Assembly (NCBI GenBank): GCA_029964075.1
Contig: CM057140.1
Span: 8,078,643-8,142,642, forward strand
From: Patiria pectinifera
Lineage: Eukaryota; Echinodermata; Asteroidea; Valvatida; Asterinidae
DNA: 64,000 nt
Reading direction: 5' to 3'
Made by a program: the position numbers and the translations under genes. Of the stretch, positions 39,177 to 50,001 are shown piece after piece; positions within the stretch are counted from its first letter, which is position 1; each line of letters starts with the position of its first letter. The notes beneath the pieces are model-generated. The model was given only the letters and a program-made list of their open reading frames with translations, did no database searches and was not told the DNA's origin.

Positions 39177-42058
39177 CGCTATTTTTTCTGTTTTCTTTTT
39201 TTTTCTTATATTTCTCATTCTATTTATCAAAAATAAGCTCCCAAATGTTCCCGCATTCGTGTGGTGTGGGTGGTTTGGGACTTAATTAACTAATTTTAAC
39301 ATCAATTACAGCCAAACAGCAGAAATACAAATAGAACGATATAACGCCTGAGAGAGGATAAAAAATAACCAATAACGTGCAAGTTTGTGTTTGCGTCGCC
39401 AAAGAACCAATCAAATGCACGTTCTATATACGTCCGACAAGAGGCGAGTCCAACATGGCGTCGTCATGTCGTCGGAAGCAAGTACCGAGTCCGAGACCGC
39501 AGCGGAGACAGAAGGTGAAATCATCAGTTCAGTCATGCACTTTCCGACTGGAAAGGGTGAAGTGCAGTTATTTACGGAGCACAGCACGTCACGTTTTGAT
39601 ACCTACGGACGTCTGGAAGGCCTTCACAAACAAACCGCAAGCCGAGATAGCAGGGGCCAAGCCAAGCAGTTTCATCGCAAAAACATGCGCCGTCAGCCGG
39701 CGCAAGTGTTTGCTACGGATCAGCATGATCAGCCCGTCAGTATGCGGCCACGATCGGTCATCATCGGTCATCATCGATACAAATCGTATCGAGATCACCT
39801 TCCCACTTTGTCTTCACTTCGAGATAAAAGTAATATACGCCATAAGTCAAAATCTAGTCCCCATGTGACTGGTTGAGTCCATGATGAGATGACTTGACTA
39901 TGATATGATCATGATGATCGAGATAAAATAAGGGCATGGCAGCATTAAGCAGGGGGGCCTGCTGCATGGCAGCGGCAGATTTTTATGCCTTCCTAAAAAC
40001 TACTAAACTACCCTCCTGTCATCATCATACTACTGGAGCCTCATCCTAATTCCTTCCTCCTTCCCTATTCAAAGTCTTTCAAAATTTTTTTCCGCACGCA
40101 CGTCAATCAAAACTTTTTTTTTTTGGATTTTTTGACTTATTGCTGGTTGGTAGCACATGTAGCGTTCACGTCCCAGCCCATCCATTGCCATTGAGACGCT
40201 GTTGTGCGTATGCGTATGCAGTGCACAACGTTATTTTTTGGGTTTGGGCTGCGGTCAGTATGCAGTGCGCATGAGCGTTATTCGGACGCACCGACTTATG
40301 CCGACCGCATGCTTGCTTGACTCTGCCATTATTCGCCCATATTTCCGCCGCTCGGCGCTGCATCTGCGCTGCAAGTACGCTATGTAAGCACCAAATACAC
40401 AGGGCTAGCATATGCAGACATATGGTGACACGATCACACACATACACTCATAATAACGCACTCCGACTCGGACCGATGTGACGCGTATTTCTATATGTAT
40501 TATGACCTGCGTAACAGCAGCAGCAGCGTTGTTTTGTGCATGCCAAAACTATCCTGTGCCTGTGTACTGGGTCGCATATATGCGTATATACATAAAAAAA
40601 AAAAAAAACGATAGAGAGAGATGCATATGGAGGTGCGTATTAAGCGTCGTACGATATGAAAAAAAATGTCAAACGCAACTCATAAGAAATTTAGGATGTT
40701 AGTGCCTTGCAATTGTGTAGTCATGGTAGGCCTATTGGTCATGTGGTACTATGTAAATGTAAACCTCCACATTTGTTTACGAAAAAGACAGACAGAAGAG
40801 TTTAATGTATCTTTGAAAGCTATAAACGCAATGTAAACGTGTGTAACGGAGGGGAAGGGGAGTCCACCTGGGCTAGTGTACCATCCACATACACATACAT
40901 ACATGTACATGCACTTGTGTATACCAGTATTAGGCCCAAGAACTGATAACTTTCTTTCTTTTATTGAATAAGATTGTTCTTTCTGTTTCTCTTCTGTATA
41001 AAAGAGCAAAAAAAAAAAAACAGGTTCCCCACCCCCTATGAAAGCCTCCCTCGCGTTAGCAAACGGTTTCCAAGACAAGAGCACAGCAAGAGCACAACAT
41101 GTTCAGTGCACAGTGCCTTTGCAGGAAGAAAGGAGAAGTGTGTGACAAGTCACAAGGAAAGGAAGAGGGGCAAGAACCCCCTGGTCACATACTACCCTAC
41201 AAGCTGATTGCTACTACAGCGGAAAGGACAACAACATGAAAGAACTTCTATATGCACATTGTCAACCAAAATGGATGTGCTTCAGAATTGTTTCAGCATT
41301 TTTGTGTTGTTCTTCTTATTGTTTCTTGTATTGACATATTATACATGTTTAATTGCAGAAATTCAACTTAGGAAGTGCCCATTGCATTGGTGTGGTCAGA
41401 ATAATTGATATCTGCCATGAAGCTGTTAACCAAAATGGTAAAAAGATACTAAGTTTTGTTTTGTATTTAACCTTATGAATGTTTGATGTGGTGTATATTG
41501 GGATTTGGGAATGGGGGATAGCAAAAAAGGAAATAATTGGTTGTATCGTCATTTAAAACAGAAGTTCAAGAAACAAATGTATACTAGATGGTTTTCCATC
41601 TGTATTTTGGCTGAATGCAGTATGCATGTCACAGCACATACATCCAAGTTAAAAAAGTTATAGAAACAGTATTTGCATCGTATTTGTTATTTATTGTTTC
41701 AAATCGTTCTTAATATCATAACAGAAGCAACTTGCAAGTTCTGGGGCTCATGGTTTTACACATTATTCTTTCATAAAGGCTTGTCATTTACAAGATATTT
41801 TATATATATAAGGAACTCCTGGTTATTTACCGCGCGCGCATGCATTGCGTGTATGTATATGTAACATGTAAAAGAAGGCGCTATTTTTTCTTTTTTTCAT
41901 GCACAATTCGTGCGTGTTTTTTTTGTAGCGTGTTTTTCATTCCCCAAACATTCCCGGACCGGGAAGTTTTTTTTTCAACGCGTTTACAATCACAATCTAC
42001 ATGCAAGTTTTAGTTTTATAAAATTCGGTGAACCAGATCGCCTATCTCGAAAACTAAA
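39177..42058. mobile_element. Unidentified 2.88-kb insertion in pol, flanked by GCGTTT
   Basis: GCGTTT occurs at 39171-39176 and 42059-42064. The pol frame runs into one copy and out of the other, so the segment is a clean insertion with a 6-bp duplication. I see no inverted ends and no transposase or RT. The insert carries a promoter-like stretch (two CCAAT words near 39390-39410), a plus-strand frame (39385-39876), poly-A runs near 40590 and 41010, and a stretch near 40840-40885 related to the foldback at 8160-9115. The class is unknown. Confidence 0.8.
39466..39876 (+). CDS. Unrecognised ORF in the 2.88-kb insertion
   Basis: The ATG at 39466 opens a 136-residue frame beginning MSSEASTESETAAETEGEII. 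It continues with a mixed, protein-like composition (FPTGKGEVQLFTEHSTSRFD). The same frame is open upstream to 39385. A second frame (ATG at 39455, MASSCRRKQVPSPRPQRR) overlaps it and ends at 39868. CCAAT-like words lie just upstream. I do not recognise the protein. It may be a first exon, an element-encoded protein or chance. Confidence 0.3.
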   Translation: MSSEASTESETAAETEGEIISSVMHFPTGKGEVQLFTEHSTSRFDTYGRLEGLHKQTASRDSRGQAKQFHRKNMRRQPAQVFATDQHDQPVSMRPRSVIIGHHRYKSYRDHLPTLSSLRDKSNIRHKSKSSPHVTG

Positions 42059-42099
42059 GCGTTTTCGGGCTCTCGTCCCACGGACTAAAACCAATAACC

Positions 42100-42554
42100 C
42101 CTTTGTCTTCACCAAATCCACATTCATCAACATGGAATGTTTCTACTTGTCTGAGTGGTGCCGAATATAATGGCAAAACTTTGGCAAACTCAGCCAATGA
42201 AGCATCAAGCTTCAACTCTTGTAACTACCCAGACAACCTTCGAAGAATATTGCTGCCAATGATCCCGGGAACCTGCCGTTTCCTCTGTCGCATGCCAGAG
42301 TCAGCGGAATCCTTGACCACCAAGAACCCTACCACCTGGAAACAGCGACCTCCAACTCGCAGATCCAACTCAGCATACCCCAGATATTGTATGCCTTGCC
42401 AATTGGCAGCAGTTATCTTCAACCACGGGGTAGTGTCCACCAGACCTGTCTTGTCACGCTGGAAGTTTTGCTTGAAGAATTCCTCAGTTAACGTCGAAAC
42501 TTCGGCCCCTGAATCTAACAAACAATGGGTCTTAACCCCTTCCAGCTCCACCAC
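42100..42554 (-). pseudogene. Gypsy retropepsin-like protease
   Basis: VKTHCLLDSGAEVSTLTEEF carries the DSGA active-site motif of aspartic proteases. The flap region and VPGIIGSNILRRL follow, the equivalent of the conserved (I/L)LG(R/S)-type C-terminal motif. The frame ends at 42225 with a stop, and downstream pol sequence leads into the insertion site. Confidence 0.88.
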
Positions 42555-42643
42555 TACCTGTGGACACTTCCCCGTAGCTTTCTTTCAGATTGCTTCCGAC
42601 TTAAAATCTTTTGAGTCACATACTTCCCCACCCACAGCCTGAC

Positions 42644-43669
42644 TCAGTGCTGTGGGGGGTTGGGGTTTGATGGATCATTTACGGTTTGCGGACAATTTCT
42701 ACGGATATGACCTAGCTGCTTGCAGCCATAACACCGGATCGGACCATTCCTAGGGGGACGCGCTTGATTGTGCTGCAGTGCGCTAAGAATTTTATCAAGT
42801 TTGTCTACTTGTTCGGAGCGCTCCTTCTCGAGTTTATCAATGCGTTCACGCAACGCGCGCAGATCATTTGTCTCAATCTTCTCTACTGCGGCTGCTGCTG
42901 GCTGTGCTTCAGTCTCCCTAACCGCTGCTTGTTGGGTTTCTGTTGGCGAATCTTCACCAAGCCAGCGAATAGCACGGTCTCGGAACTCTACAAACGACAT
43001 GTCTGGATCTTCTATTTCCAAGCGTCTAAGTTCCCTTCGCAGCCCCTTATCTCGTACCCCAGTTGGAAACTGCCCTTTAAGTGCGTTCTCGCGGTCTTCA
43101 ACAGCGCGACTGTCACAGTGCTGCACTCTATCATACAATCGCATTAGACCAAGTGAGAAAGTTTGTAAGCTCTCCGTTTGCGTCTGGCACCTGCGGTAGA
43201 ATTCTGCGCGCAATTCAGTTGCAGACTCGCGCTGCCCAAAAGCGTGAACTAAACACATGAAAATGCGCTCAGGATCTCTCCGCACTTCTCCCCCTTGGTA
43301 CCTTATTTCTAACTTTGCATCACCCTGTAAGTTGTCCCAAACAAAATCCGCAGCTTCGGCAGTGGGATAATCGCGTGCGCGTATGGCCTCTCACATATCC
43401 TCGACCCATATGGCGACATCAACATCCCCAGTCTTGGCTGCATACTTTTCAACTTTTCGCTCTCTGCTGAGGTAACGAGGATGGGATGCCTTACCGAGGC
43501 GTGCCTCCTCTAAGCGAGCTTCCAGAATTGCGCGCTCGGCCCTTGACCCTACAGCCTTTTCTTGTTCTGTTTCCAGGAGTTTAACCTTTTGCGCCAACTC
43601 ATCGCGCAGCCGCTGAACCTCCTCTTCTGAAGCCATGGTTTTATACCAAAAACTACTTAAACAATACAA
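42644..43669 (-). pseudogene. Gypsy gag with CCHC zinc knuckle
   Basis: The first segment (43639-43391) starts MASEEEVQRLRDELAQKVKL, a coiled-coil-like N-terminus. An in-frame stop at about 43391 separates it from the main part (through 42644) with AIRWLGEDSP and FYRRCQTQTESLQTFSLGL. Near the end, CYGCKQLGHIRRNC is a CCHC nucleocapsid knuckle. Confidence 0.9.
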
Positions 43670-44002
43670 GAAAACACTTTACTAATGAAAATGCAACTAC
43701 AACCTAGATCTAAGCAAAGTACAGATACAATTTAACTCATTATACAAAGATAAGAGCACTTTATTCTCAGACCTCCGCAATTCATCACAGCACCATCGTC
43801 CCGAGAGTCCCTTCGCGTCCAGCTATCCTAGCCCAGTGGAACCCGAGCCGTCCCACACATGCCAGTTCTACACGTGTACTGCCCGCAGTCGATCAGCCTC
43901 AGCTCGGCTCCCTTGGTAGTGGACTCTTCCAGTCTGCTGATGGGGGTTCATCACATGATCACACCGTGTTTGAAGGAACAACACCAACCATGTTCTAACA
44001 CC

Positions 44003-44024
44003 GCATCCTGTCTACGACGCCAAA
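44003..44024 (-). other. Candidate primer binding site
   Basis: On the minus strand, just inside the 5' LTR, TTTGGCGTCGTAGACAGGAT starts with the TGG expected to pair with a tRNA CCA end. The tRNA species is not identified. Confidence 0.5.
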
Positions 44025-44028
44025 TTGC

Positions 44029-46140
44029 GAGCCAAATTTCGCACCATAAAATAAGGAGACACACAAATCAGGATGCGGTGGCAATTATGTACTTTAATAG
44101 AACAGGTCTGATTGGCATTACACGGTTTCACCAAAAAACCCTGTAAACAAAATACGAAAAATAAAATTAAACTTAAATAATAAAAATCAACAGAACTGCA
44201 TATCACTTAAGAATTTCATTTTAACAATTGATCATTTACTGATCTCCCCGTTGAAATATAACATCAACACAAATCATGACTTCAATCCACCAGATACATG
44301 CACATGATTTTTAGAAACAAAGAGTCACTTTTCACTGGCCAAAGCAATATTCTGATAGTGCATCAAGGTAACAAAAACACCAGCTGAACAGTTTACGTTT
44401 TTTCACTGGGAGTCTTGTTCTCCACCACAATCTGGCATAAAGCACAATTAGCATAAAACAAAGTAATAAGTACAGAGTACTCAATCAATCAGTCAGTAGA
44501 ATAAACATACCCCATTCAGCCTCGAGAGGTACTTTGACGACCGTCCCAGGCCAGTGGCACCAAGGCCAAATGGCTGGCTCGCTCAGCTAGCCTGTCCTGC
44601 CCCAGGTTACTTCCCACCTGTTGTCTCAAGTCTCACCCTATTATAAGGTCAAAAGATTCACAGGCAAATCTCAATAAAGGTCTAGATTTAACATACAAAA
44701 TACACCGAAATAACATATGACTGGCAAAATGAATCAACTTTACTACCTTTATAACGAAATAAACAGTAAACAATGTTTTCATATCTTTACCTGATGGAGG
44801 AATTACAAAGATGCTTGGTTTAGGAAAGGTAAATATGTCGGTGGGTGAAGTGTTTCAAAGAAAATAAATCGTAGATCTACGCTTGCTGTACGATGTCGTT
44901 TCAAAACTTCCTTACGCGCGCTCAGTCTCACGCGATGGGGCATGTGCAGTACTCAATTGTTAAAGCTACCGATCAATGCTGGTTCAGGCCATTTATTCGC
45001 TTGATGGTCCATTATCACCGTTAATGACCGGCCACGTGATCGAGTCTCGACCAATCAGAAACCATCAACTCTCCAAGGTATTTATTAAATTGATTTCTTC
45101 ATCAGACCAATTCACTCAAATCTCTCAGGCAAAACACTCTTATATGACCCACCATGTAAATAGGTGAACTAAACACTTGTCATAATTATTGAGTAAAATA
45201 CAATGATATAAGAAAGCCACACAATTTAACTAGCTACGAAGTATAAACCAATAACAACCAAAAGTACCTATCACGTATATATAGTTCAATATAGGAAAGA
45301 AAAGAAAGAATTTCCACAGCAATGATGCTGGAATTCAACCAATGTTACACATATTGTGCCATATAATCTTAATCATCGGCTTCACCGTAAGCACTTAAAA
45401 GCAACAATTATATTATAAACTAGAAAAACACTCTTCCTCCTCGCAATACTCTTATCTTCAGTGATCCAAATAACCATGACTTAAACTATACCGGTAGATA
45501 AATCATGAAAACAAAATGATTTCGGCTCTTATTTCTTTGTCGAACTATAAGAGAACTATCACTTATAAATCATCATTAATCTCACTACTGCTTCACTAAT
45601 AAAACTAAGAGTATCAAAAGAAATTGACATTTACCTTATCGGTTGATTAACTTGGGAAACCAAGAGCCCAGCGCTTGGCTTTGAAGAGGTGGTTCAAGAG
45701 CTGGAACAAGGTGCTTGCATTTCAATGTCTGATCTGAAAGTGGCCTGCACAGTTTGGACTTTTTGCCCACGCCCAGTAACAGAGGCAAAATCACCCCATA
45801 AGGTCTCCCACCCCACGTGACACCAGACCAGTGACCAAGGCTGCATGCTCATGAAATTTATGCAAACTGCGCAATCTTGACAGCATCCAGGGATCTAGGC
45901 GAGACCCTGAGATTTTACAGAACACAACTGGGGTAGATGGGGAAACTCTGGTAGGGAGTGTTTTATCGTGTCCATAAAAAAAACAAGAAATTTCGAAGGT
46001 TAGTATGTTAGTAAGATATGGGAATGCAACAGAATATATGAGGGCTAACTACAAAAAAATAAAAATTGAAATCAAAAAGGCCATCACATACAAGAAAGAA
46101 CAAAAGGGAATAAAATACAAGGGGCTCTAATTCACCCGGT
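44029..46140 (-). repeat. 5' LTR of the Gypsy element
   Basis: Matches the 3' LTR end to end. It differs by an extra 24 or so bases near 44187-44210 (CAACAGAACTGCATATCACT...) and an extra block of about 347 bases at 44741-45087. That block holds GGCCACGTGATCGAGTCTCG and GACCAATCAGAAACC, an E-box and a CCAAT-like word. In either copy the difference could be insertion or loss. Confidence 0.9.
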
Positions 46141-46145
46141 TATGT

Positions 46146-46400
46146 TCATACAAATTGATTTAGAGTAAGAAGAAAATGGTCAGGAAATGCCTCACATTGC
46201 ACCATAGAGTGTCTAGAATCCAAAATTTCACGGGGCCCTTAAGCGGGCCCCGGACCCCACGCCGTAAGGGCTTCGCGCTTCGCGCTCGCATTCAGGTTGG
46301 TAACGGCCGATCAGACTTGGCCCCCCGCTCCAAATTCCTTTTTCTGCGTATGTGGGTTTAAGTTCTTGTTGCTGAATACATAGGCCTATGAGTTCAGAGT
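46146..46400. repeat. Diverged repeat with CTTCGCGCTTCGCGCTCGCATT
   Basis: AGAATCCAAAATTTCACGG...CGTAAGGGCTTCGCGC...CTCGCATT at 46210-46295 matches part of the foldback at 58365-58745 (AGAATCCAATTTTTTTTTGC...CTTAAGGGCTTCGCGCTCGC). Likely a fragment of the same family. Confidence 0.6.
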
Positions 46401-46934
46401 TGAAAATCCTGTGTGTCTTGTCCCCTTTTCTTGCGTTTTGCCAGATTTCGAGGACAAGAGCCCAATAAGTTCCCGTTACAGTCGGGACTATTTACCGGTA
46501 ACTGTCCACTCGACGATGGGTGGAGATGATGAAGTGCACTTGTTTTGTGGCTAAGCTGCCGAAATTTCTGATTGTGACCCAGTTAAACGTATTTTCTTGA
46601 TTGCGGAAACATACTGATTTTTTTCTCCTCACTGTTATCAGTTTCAATATAATGAGTGGCGAGTTTCGACGAACCGGATTGTGTACTTATTTAATTGGTC
46701 CATAGTGCTAACATCTTCGATTTGAGCTCAGGAATTGTACTCAATTTTAAATGTTATTATAAAATTCGCCTTATGCTATCCTTTGCTCGTACCCGGACCC
46801 ACCGCCCAAACAGGGCGCTGGGAAGAGCTAATTTCTTCTTGATGTATGACGTAACTTCTTCGAACTCTCACTGGATAAAATTTGTTTGAACATGCAGTAA
46901 CACGCGTCCATTAGACAGTTATAATAAGCTAGCT

Positions 46935-47290
46935 CCCACAGTGCCGGTTCTACGGGGGGTGCCTAGGGGACTCCCCCCCCCCCACCAAAAAAAAAATTGC
47001 ACAAGCAAAATGTAACACTGAGACGTACAGTATGCGAACGGTCTCCCCTAAATCTTGAAAAGGATGCATTTGTACATTTTTGTTAATATAGTGTGCCCGA
47101 TTGTACGATTTTATCAGCACTCACCATTGAAAATATGGCACGAGGCCCCCCTATCTATTGATTTTCGGAGGCCTAAGTGTCCGGAGAAAAAAAGTACAGT
47201 TTCAGCACGCCTCCTTGAAAAAAAATGAATCCACCCAGCTAGCCCCCCCCCCTCCCCAAAAAAATTTATTGGCTCGAGAACCGCGCCTGA
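46935..47290. repeat. Inverted pair, left copy
   Basis: Reverse complement of about 48776-49137. Shared words include GGTCTCCCCCTAAA-like, ATATAGTGT, AATATGGCA, GATTTTCGGAGGCCTAAGTG and the end GAACCGCGCCTG. G/C runs differ in length. Confidence 0.8.
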
Positions 47291-47609
47291 GCTCAGCACA
47301 ATGCTTTACGCACCTGTGCTTCTCACAATTATGTGATAAGCCCTTCGCAGCGCCCTGTTTTTGCAGTGGGTAGTTACGAGCAGATTCCTACTCCTCAAAG
47401 ATCGTATAGCGCACCTGCGCGGCGCGGCGCGGCGCGGGGCGAGCTGCTCGGCTCTCCTCACTACTTTCAAAAAGTCCCCAACTCATTTGGCCGCCTATGA
47501 TATTAGCAACATTTGCGGGGATGGAGGAGCCGGGAGCTAATATATTTTCACATTCGCATCAAGGCAAAGCAGACGGATGGGTGCTTTGGTAGAGGGGCTG
47601 TATAATATT

Positions 47610-47783
47610 AAGTCCGACGCCTGATAGGTCCGACGCCTCATAAGTCCGAATTTATGAGGCGTTGGACTTATGTGGCGGAATTATGCCTCATAATTCCTCA
47701 TAAGTAATAATTCCGCCGGCGACGCCTCATAAGTCCGTCATTTCGGACTTATGAGGCGTCGGACCAGTGAAGCGTTGGACTCA
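47610..47783. repeat. Palindromic array of GACGCCTCATAAGTCCG
   Basis: TCCGACGCCTCATAAGTCCG, its complement CGGACTTATGAGGCGTCGGA and shortened forms alternate about eight times in 175 bases. AATTATGCCTCATAATTCCT is a variant. The tract can fold into several alternative hairpins. Confidence 0.9.
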
Positions 47784-47849
47784 GTATGAGCGGACGGTGG
47801 TAGAGACCGCATAATTATGACGACATCGTTCTAGTCTTATAGATTCGTT

Positions 47850-48609
47850 GGGGAAGGCGCACTGCAAGCTCTACTTCTCAGCGTGAAAGGAGAGAGTAAA
47901 AAGATTGGCCTGCAGCTTAATAAGATGGAAGTCATGTGCTTCAACATCGACACGGTACTACCATGGCTGTGAAAAAAAGACTTTAAGTACCTAATTGGCT
48001 ACTGCATCAGCTCAATAGAATACCGAGTGAAGAAAGCACAGGCTAGGATCCGGAAGGCTTGCCAAAACCTCAAGAAGATCTGGAAGTCTACGATATGCCG
48101 GATTATCTCAAACGAGCGTTATTCGAATCCGTGCATCCGTGGAGTCCATTTATCATGACGGCTCTGAGGCATGGACCCTACTACAAAGCAAGAGGCTCGA
48201 CTCGACGGCTGCTATGCTCGCATACTGAGGATGCATGGTTCTAGATGTGAGCTGGAAAGTCAGGATGAGGTGCATCTACGGCAACCTACCAAAGATCTCG
48301 ACAACTTTCGGAACTAAGCGTCTGCGATTGGCTGGACAATGCGTACAGCGTCATCCAGAGATAGCTGCAAGCCAACTCATCCTACGAAACCCACACAATA
48401 GCCTCTCGAGGTGGGCAGACTTTAACCCACGTGAGACCATGCTGAGACGAGACATTAGGCTAGCCTCCGCAGCTGAGATCAGGACGGCCATGGCAAAGCG
48501 TGATGTATTGCTTGCCTTTGTTGAAGTCCGACGGCCGGACTGGAGTCGACTCGATGACGCCCCCTTAAGAAATCGTCTCCCAAGTTCACCCCGCCTTCCC
48601 AACCGGTGA
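47850..48609 (+). pseudogene. RTE-type LINE, 3' end of ORF, decayed
   Basis: Fragments in changing frames follow the RTE/BovB pattern. KKAQARIRKACQNLKKIWKS lies near 48030. The final frame, 48235-48609, has DVSWKVRMRCIYGNLPKIST, KRLRLAGQCVQRHPEIA and RRDIRLASAAEIRTAMAKRD. Only the C-terminal part after the reverse transcriptase remains. It lies between the two inverted copies. Confidence 0.75.
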
Positions 48610-48775
48610 AAAGCACAGTTCTATAAGTTTTTTTCACGTGTTTTTTTTTTGGACGATAACCGGTCGGTTCAAGTTCCTTTGCGCGATTGGTTGTTCAACA
48701 AAAGGCGTGGAAACCAATAGCACCAACTATTGTTTGACATTGACAATGATGTCGGTTTTGAACATGCAACACGGG

Positions 48776-49137
48776 CAGGCGCGGTTCTAGAACCAATATT
48801 TGGGGGGGGGGCTAGCACGGTGGATCCAGAATTTTTTCAGGGAGGCGTGCTTAAATGTTGACCGGTTATTTTTTTCAGACACTTAGGCCTCCGAAAATCA
48901 ATAGGTGGGGGCGCTCATGCCATATTTTCAATGGGAAGCGCCAATAAAATCCTAAAATCATTTACACTATATTAACTAATGCACCCTTGTCACGGCTTTA
49001 GGGGGAGACCGTTCGCATGTACATCACAATCCTTCTTTTGGCTAATGCAATTTTTTTTACGGAATTTATTTGGGGGGGGGGGGGGCTAGACAAAAATTTT
49101 GGGGGGCTACAGACCCCCTAGCCCCGTGGTCATTCTC
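48776..49137. repeat. Inverted pair, right copy
   Basis: Begins CAGGCGCGGTTCTAGAACC and ends in a G-rich stretch near 49115. It is the reverse complement of 46935-47290 with changes and long G runs (48805, 49070). Confidence 0.8.
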
Positions 49138-49665
49138 AGGCTGATCCTGGGGTGATCTCTTAATTAAAATAATACTGACTCTTAACAGCTGTGAGAAGAA
49201 TCTCAGGTATCAGCAACCTAGTTATATCTGATCTGACGGTCGAGCTGCGCGTCATGTAACTGTCAAGTCGTCTCACCGATCTGATCGAAGGAGTTGTCGC
49301 GACGAGTTGAGGTGGATGATGGGTCGGTGTTACATGGTGTTACGATTCCCCAGCTGGCCGGCCGGCCCGCGGCCCCGTACCAACTTCATGATCGTAACAT
49401 CCCCTCTACGGAGGTACGAGCGAATCGCTTCGATCAAGTTACTCGTGGAAAGAAAAATGAAGTCCCCTCCCCCGAAAAGCAGAATCGTATTGTATTATAA
49501 TCAACAGTAAGAGATATACGTACCATTGTCTGAGTGTACCAAATTCAGTGAGAGGAAATTTCGAGACGAAATTTGGACAGCTTTTCATGGTAAACTTTTT
49601 ATCCAGTCAGACATTTGAATGAACGCAATATTTCCATATCTGAGAGTTCGAGGTCCTAAAAGAGG

Positions 49666-50001
49666 TCAATCCAATGCTCCCATTTCCTGCCAGCAAAATT
49701 TCACATTTATTTTATTTGTACGCTGCACGTTCGGCCGTAAGTTTTCTGTGAGGTAACTGATGACAGGAATTTGAATTTTATTTTGACGATCTCTCTCGGC
49801 GGCGCCCCAAAGGTGGAGGACTAAACATTCCACATTCCCATCAGCAGAAATATGCCTTGCAGAAATCCGAATCTCTTTTTTGTATGTACTGGAAACCTTC
49901 AGCTGCAGCTGGTCGATCATGGACGAACTAATCAAAATTCCTAATATAAAATTTCCTGGTCTATAGAGGGCGTTCTTCAAGTTTAAGCTAGGCGCCATCA
50001 A
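49666..50001 (-). CDS. Unrecognised ORF, possible exon
   Basis: A 111-residue frame starts MMAPSLNLKNALYRPGNFIL. It includes VECLVLHLWGAAERDRQNKI and ends EMGALD. Alternating hydrophobic stretches and the YRPGNFILG...LHLWGAAE spacing faintly recall the N-terminal sheet of arrestin-domain proteins, but I would not name it. No neighbouring exons are found. It lies between the MTF1 and FAM76 genes, so it may be an intergenic gene, a retro-fragment or chance. Confidence 0.25.
   Translation of the reverse strand: MMAPSLNLKNALYRPGNFILGILISSSMIDQLQLKVSSTYKKEIRISARHISADGNVECLVLHLWGAAERDRQNKIQIPVISYLTENLRPNVQRTNKINVKFCWQEMGALD

Larger units (their letters stand above)
33571..46140 (-). mobile_element. 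Gypsy (Ty3-type) LTR retrotransposon with nested insertion
   Basis: It has two long LTRs (33571-35312 and 44029-46140) and minus-strand gag, protease, RT, RNase H and integrase in Gypsy order. A polypurine tract and a candidate primer site lie at the LTR edges. The candidate target duplication TATGT lies at 33566-33570 and 46141-46145. Gag has an internal stop, pol has at least four frame breaks, and a 2.88-kb insertion splits pol, so the copy is dead. No envelope-like frame is seen. Confidence 0.92.

Noticed and set aside
39177-42058. LTRs of a nested retroelement inside the insertion
   Set aside because: CGCTATTTTTTCT occurs at 39177 and about 41880, but similarity stops within about 20 bases and no RT or integrase is present.
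42103-43199. Plus-strand frames of 127-179 residues
   Set aside because: They are antisense shadows of Gypsy gag and protease, which have clear DSGA and CCHC motifs on the minus strand.
48351-48602. Minus-strand 83-residue frame
   Set aside because: Antisense of the RTE-type LINE fragment, which has clear family motifs on the plus strand.
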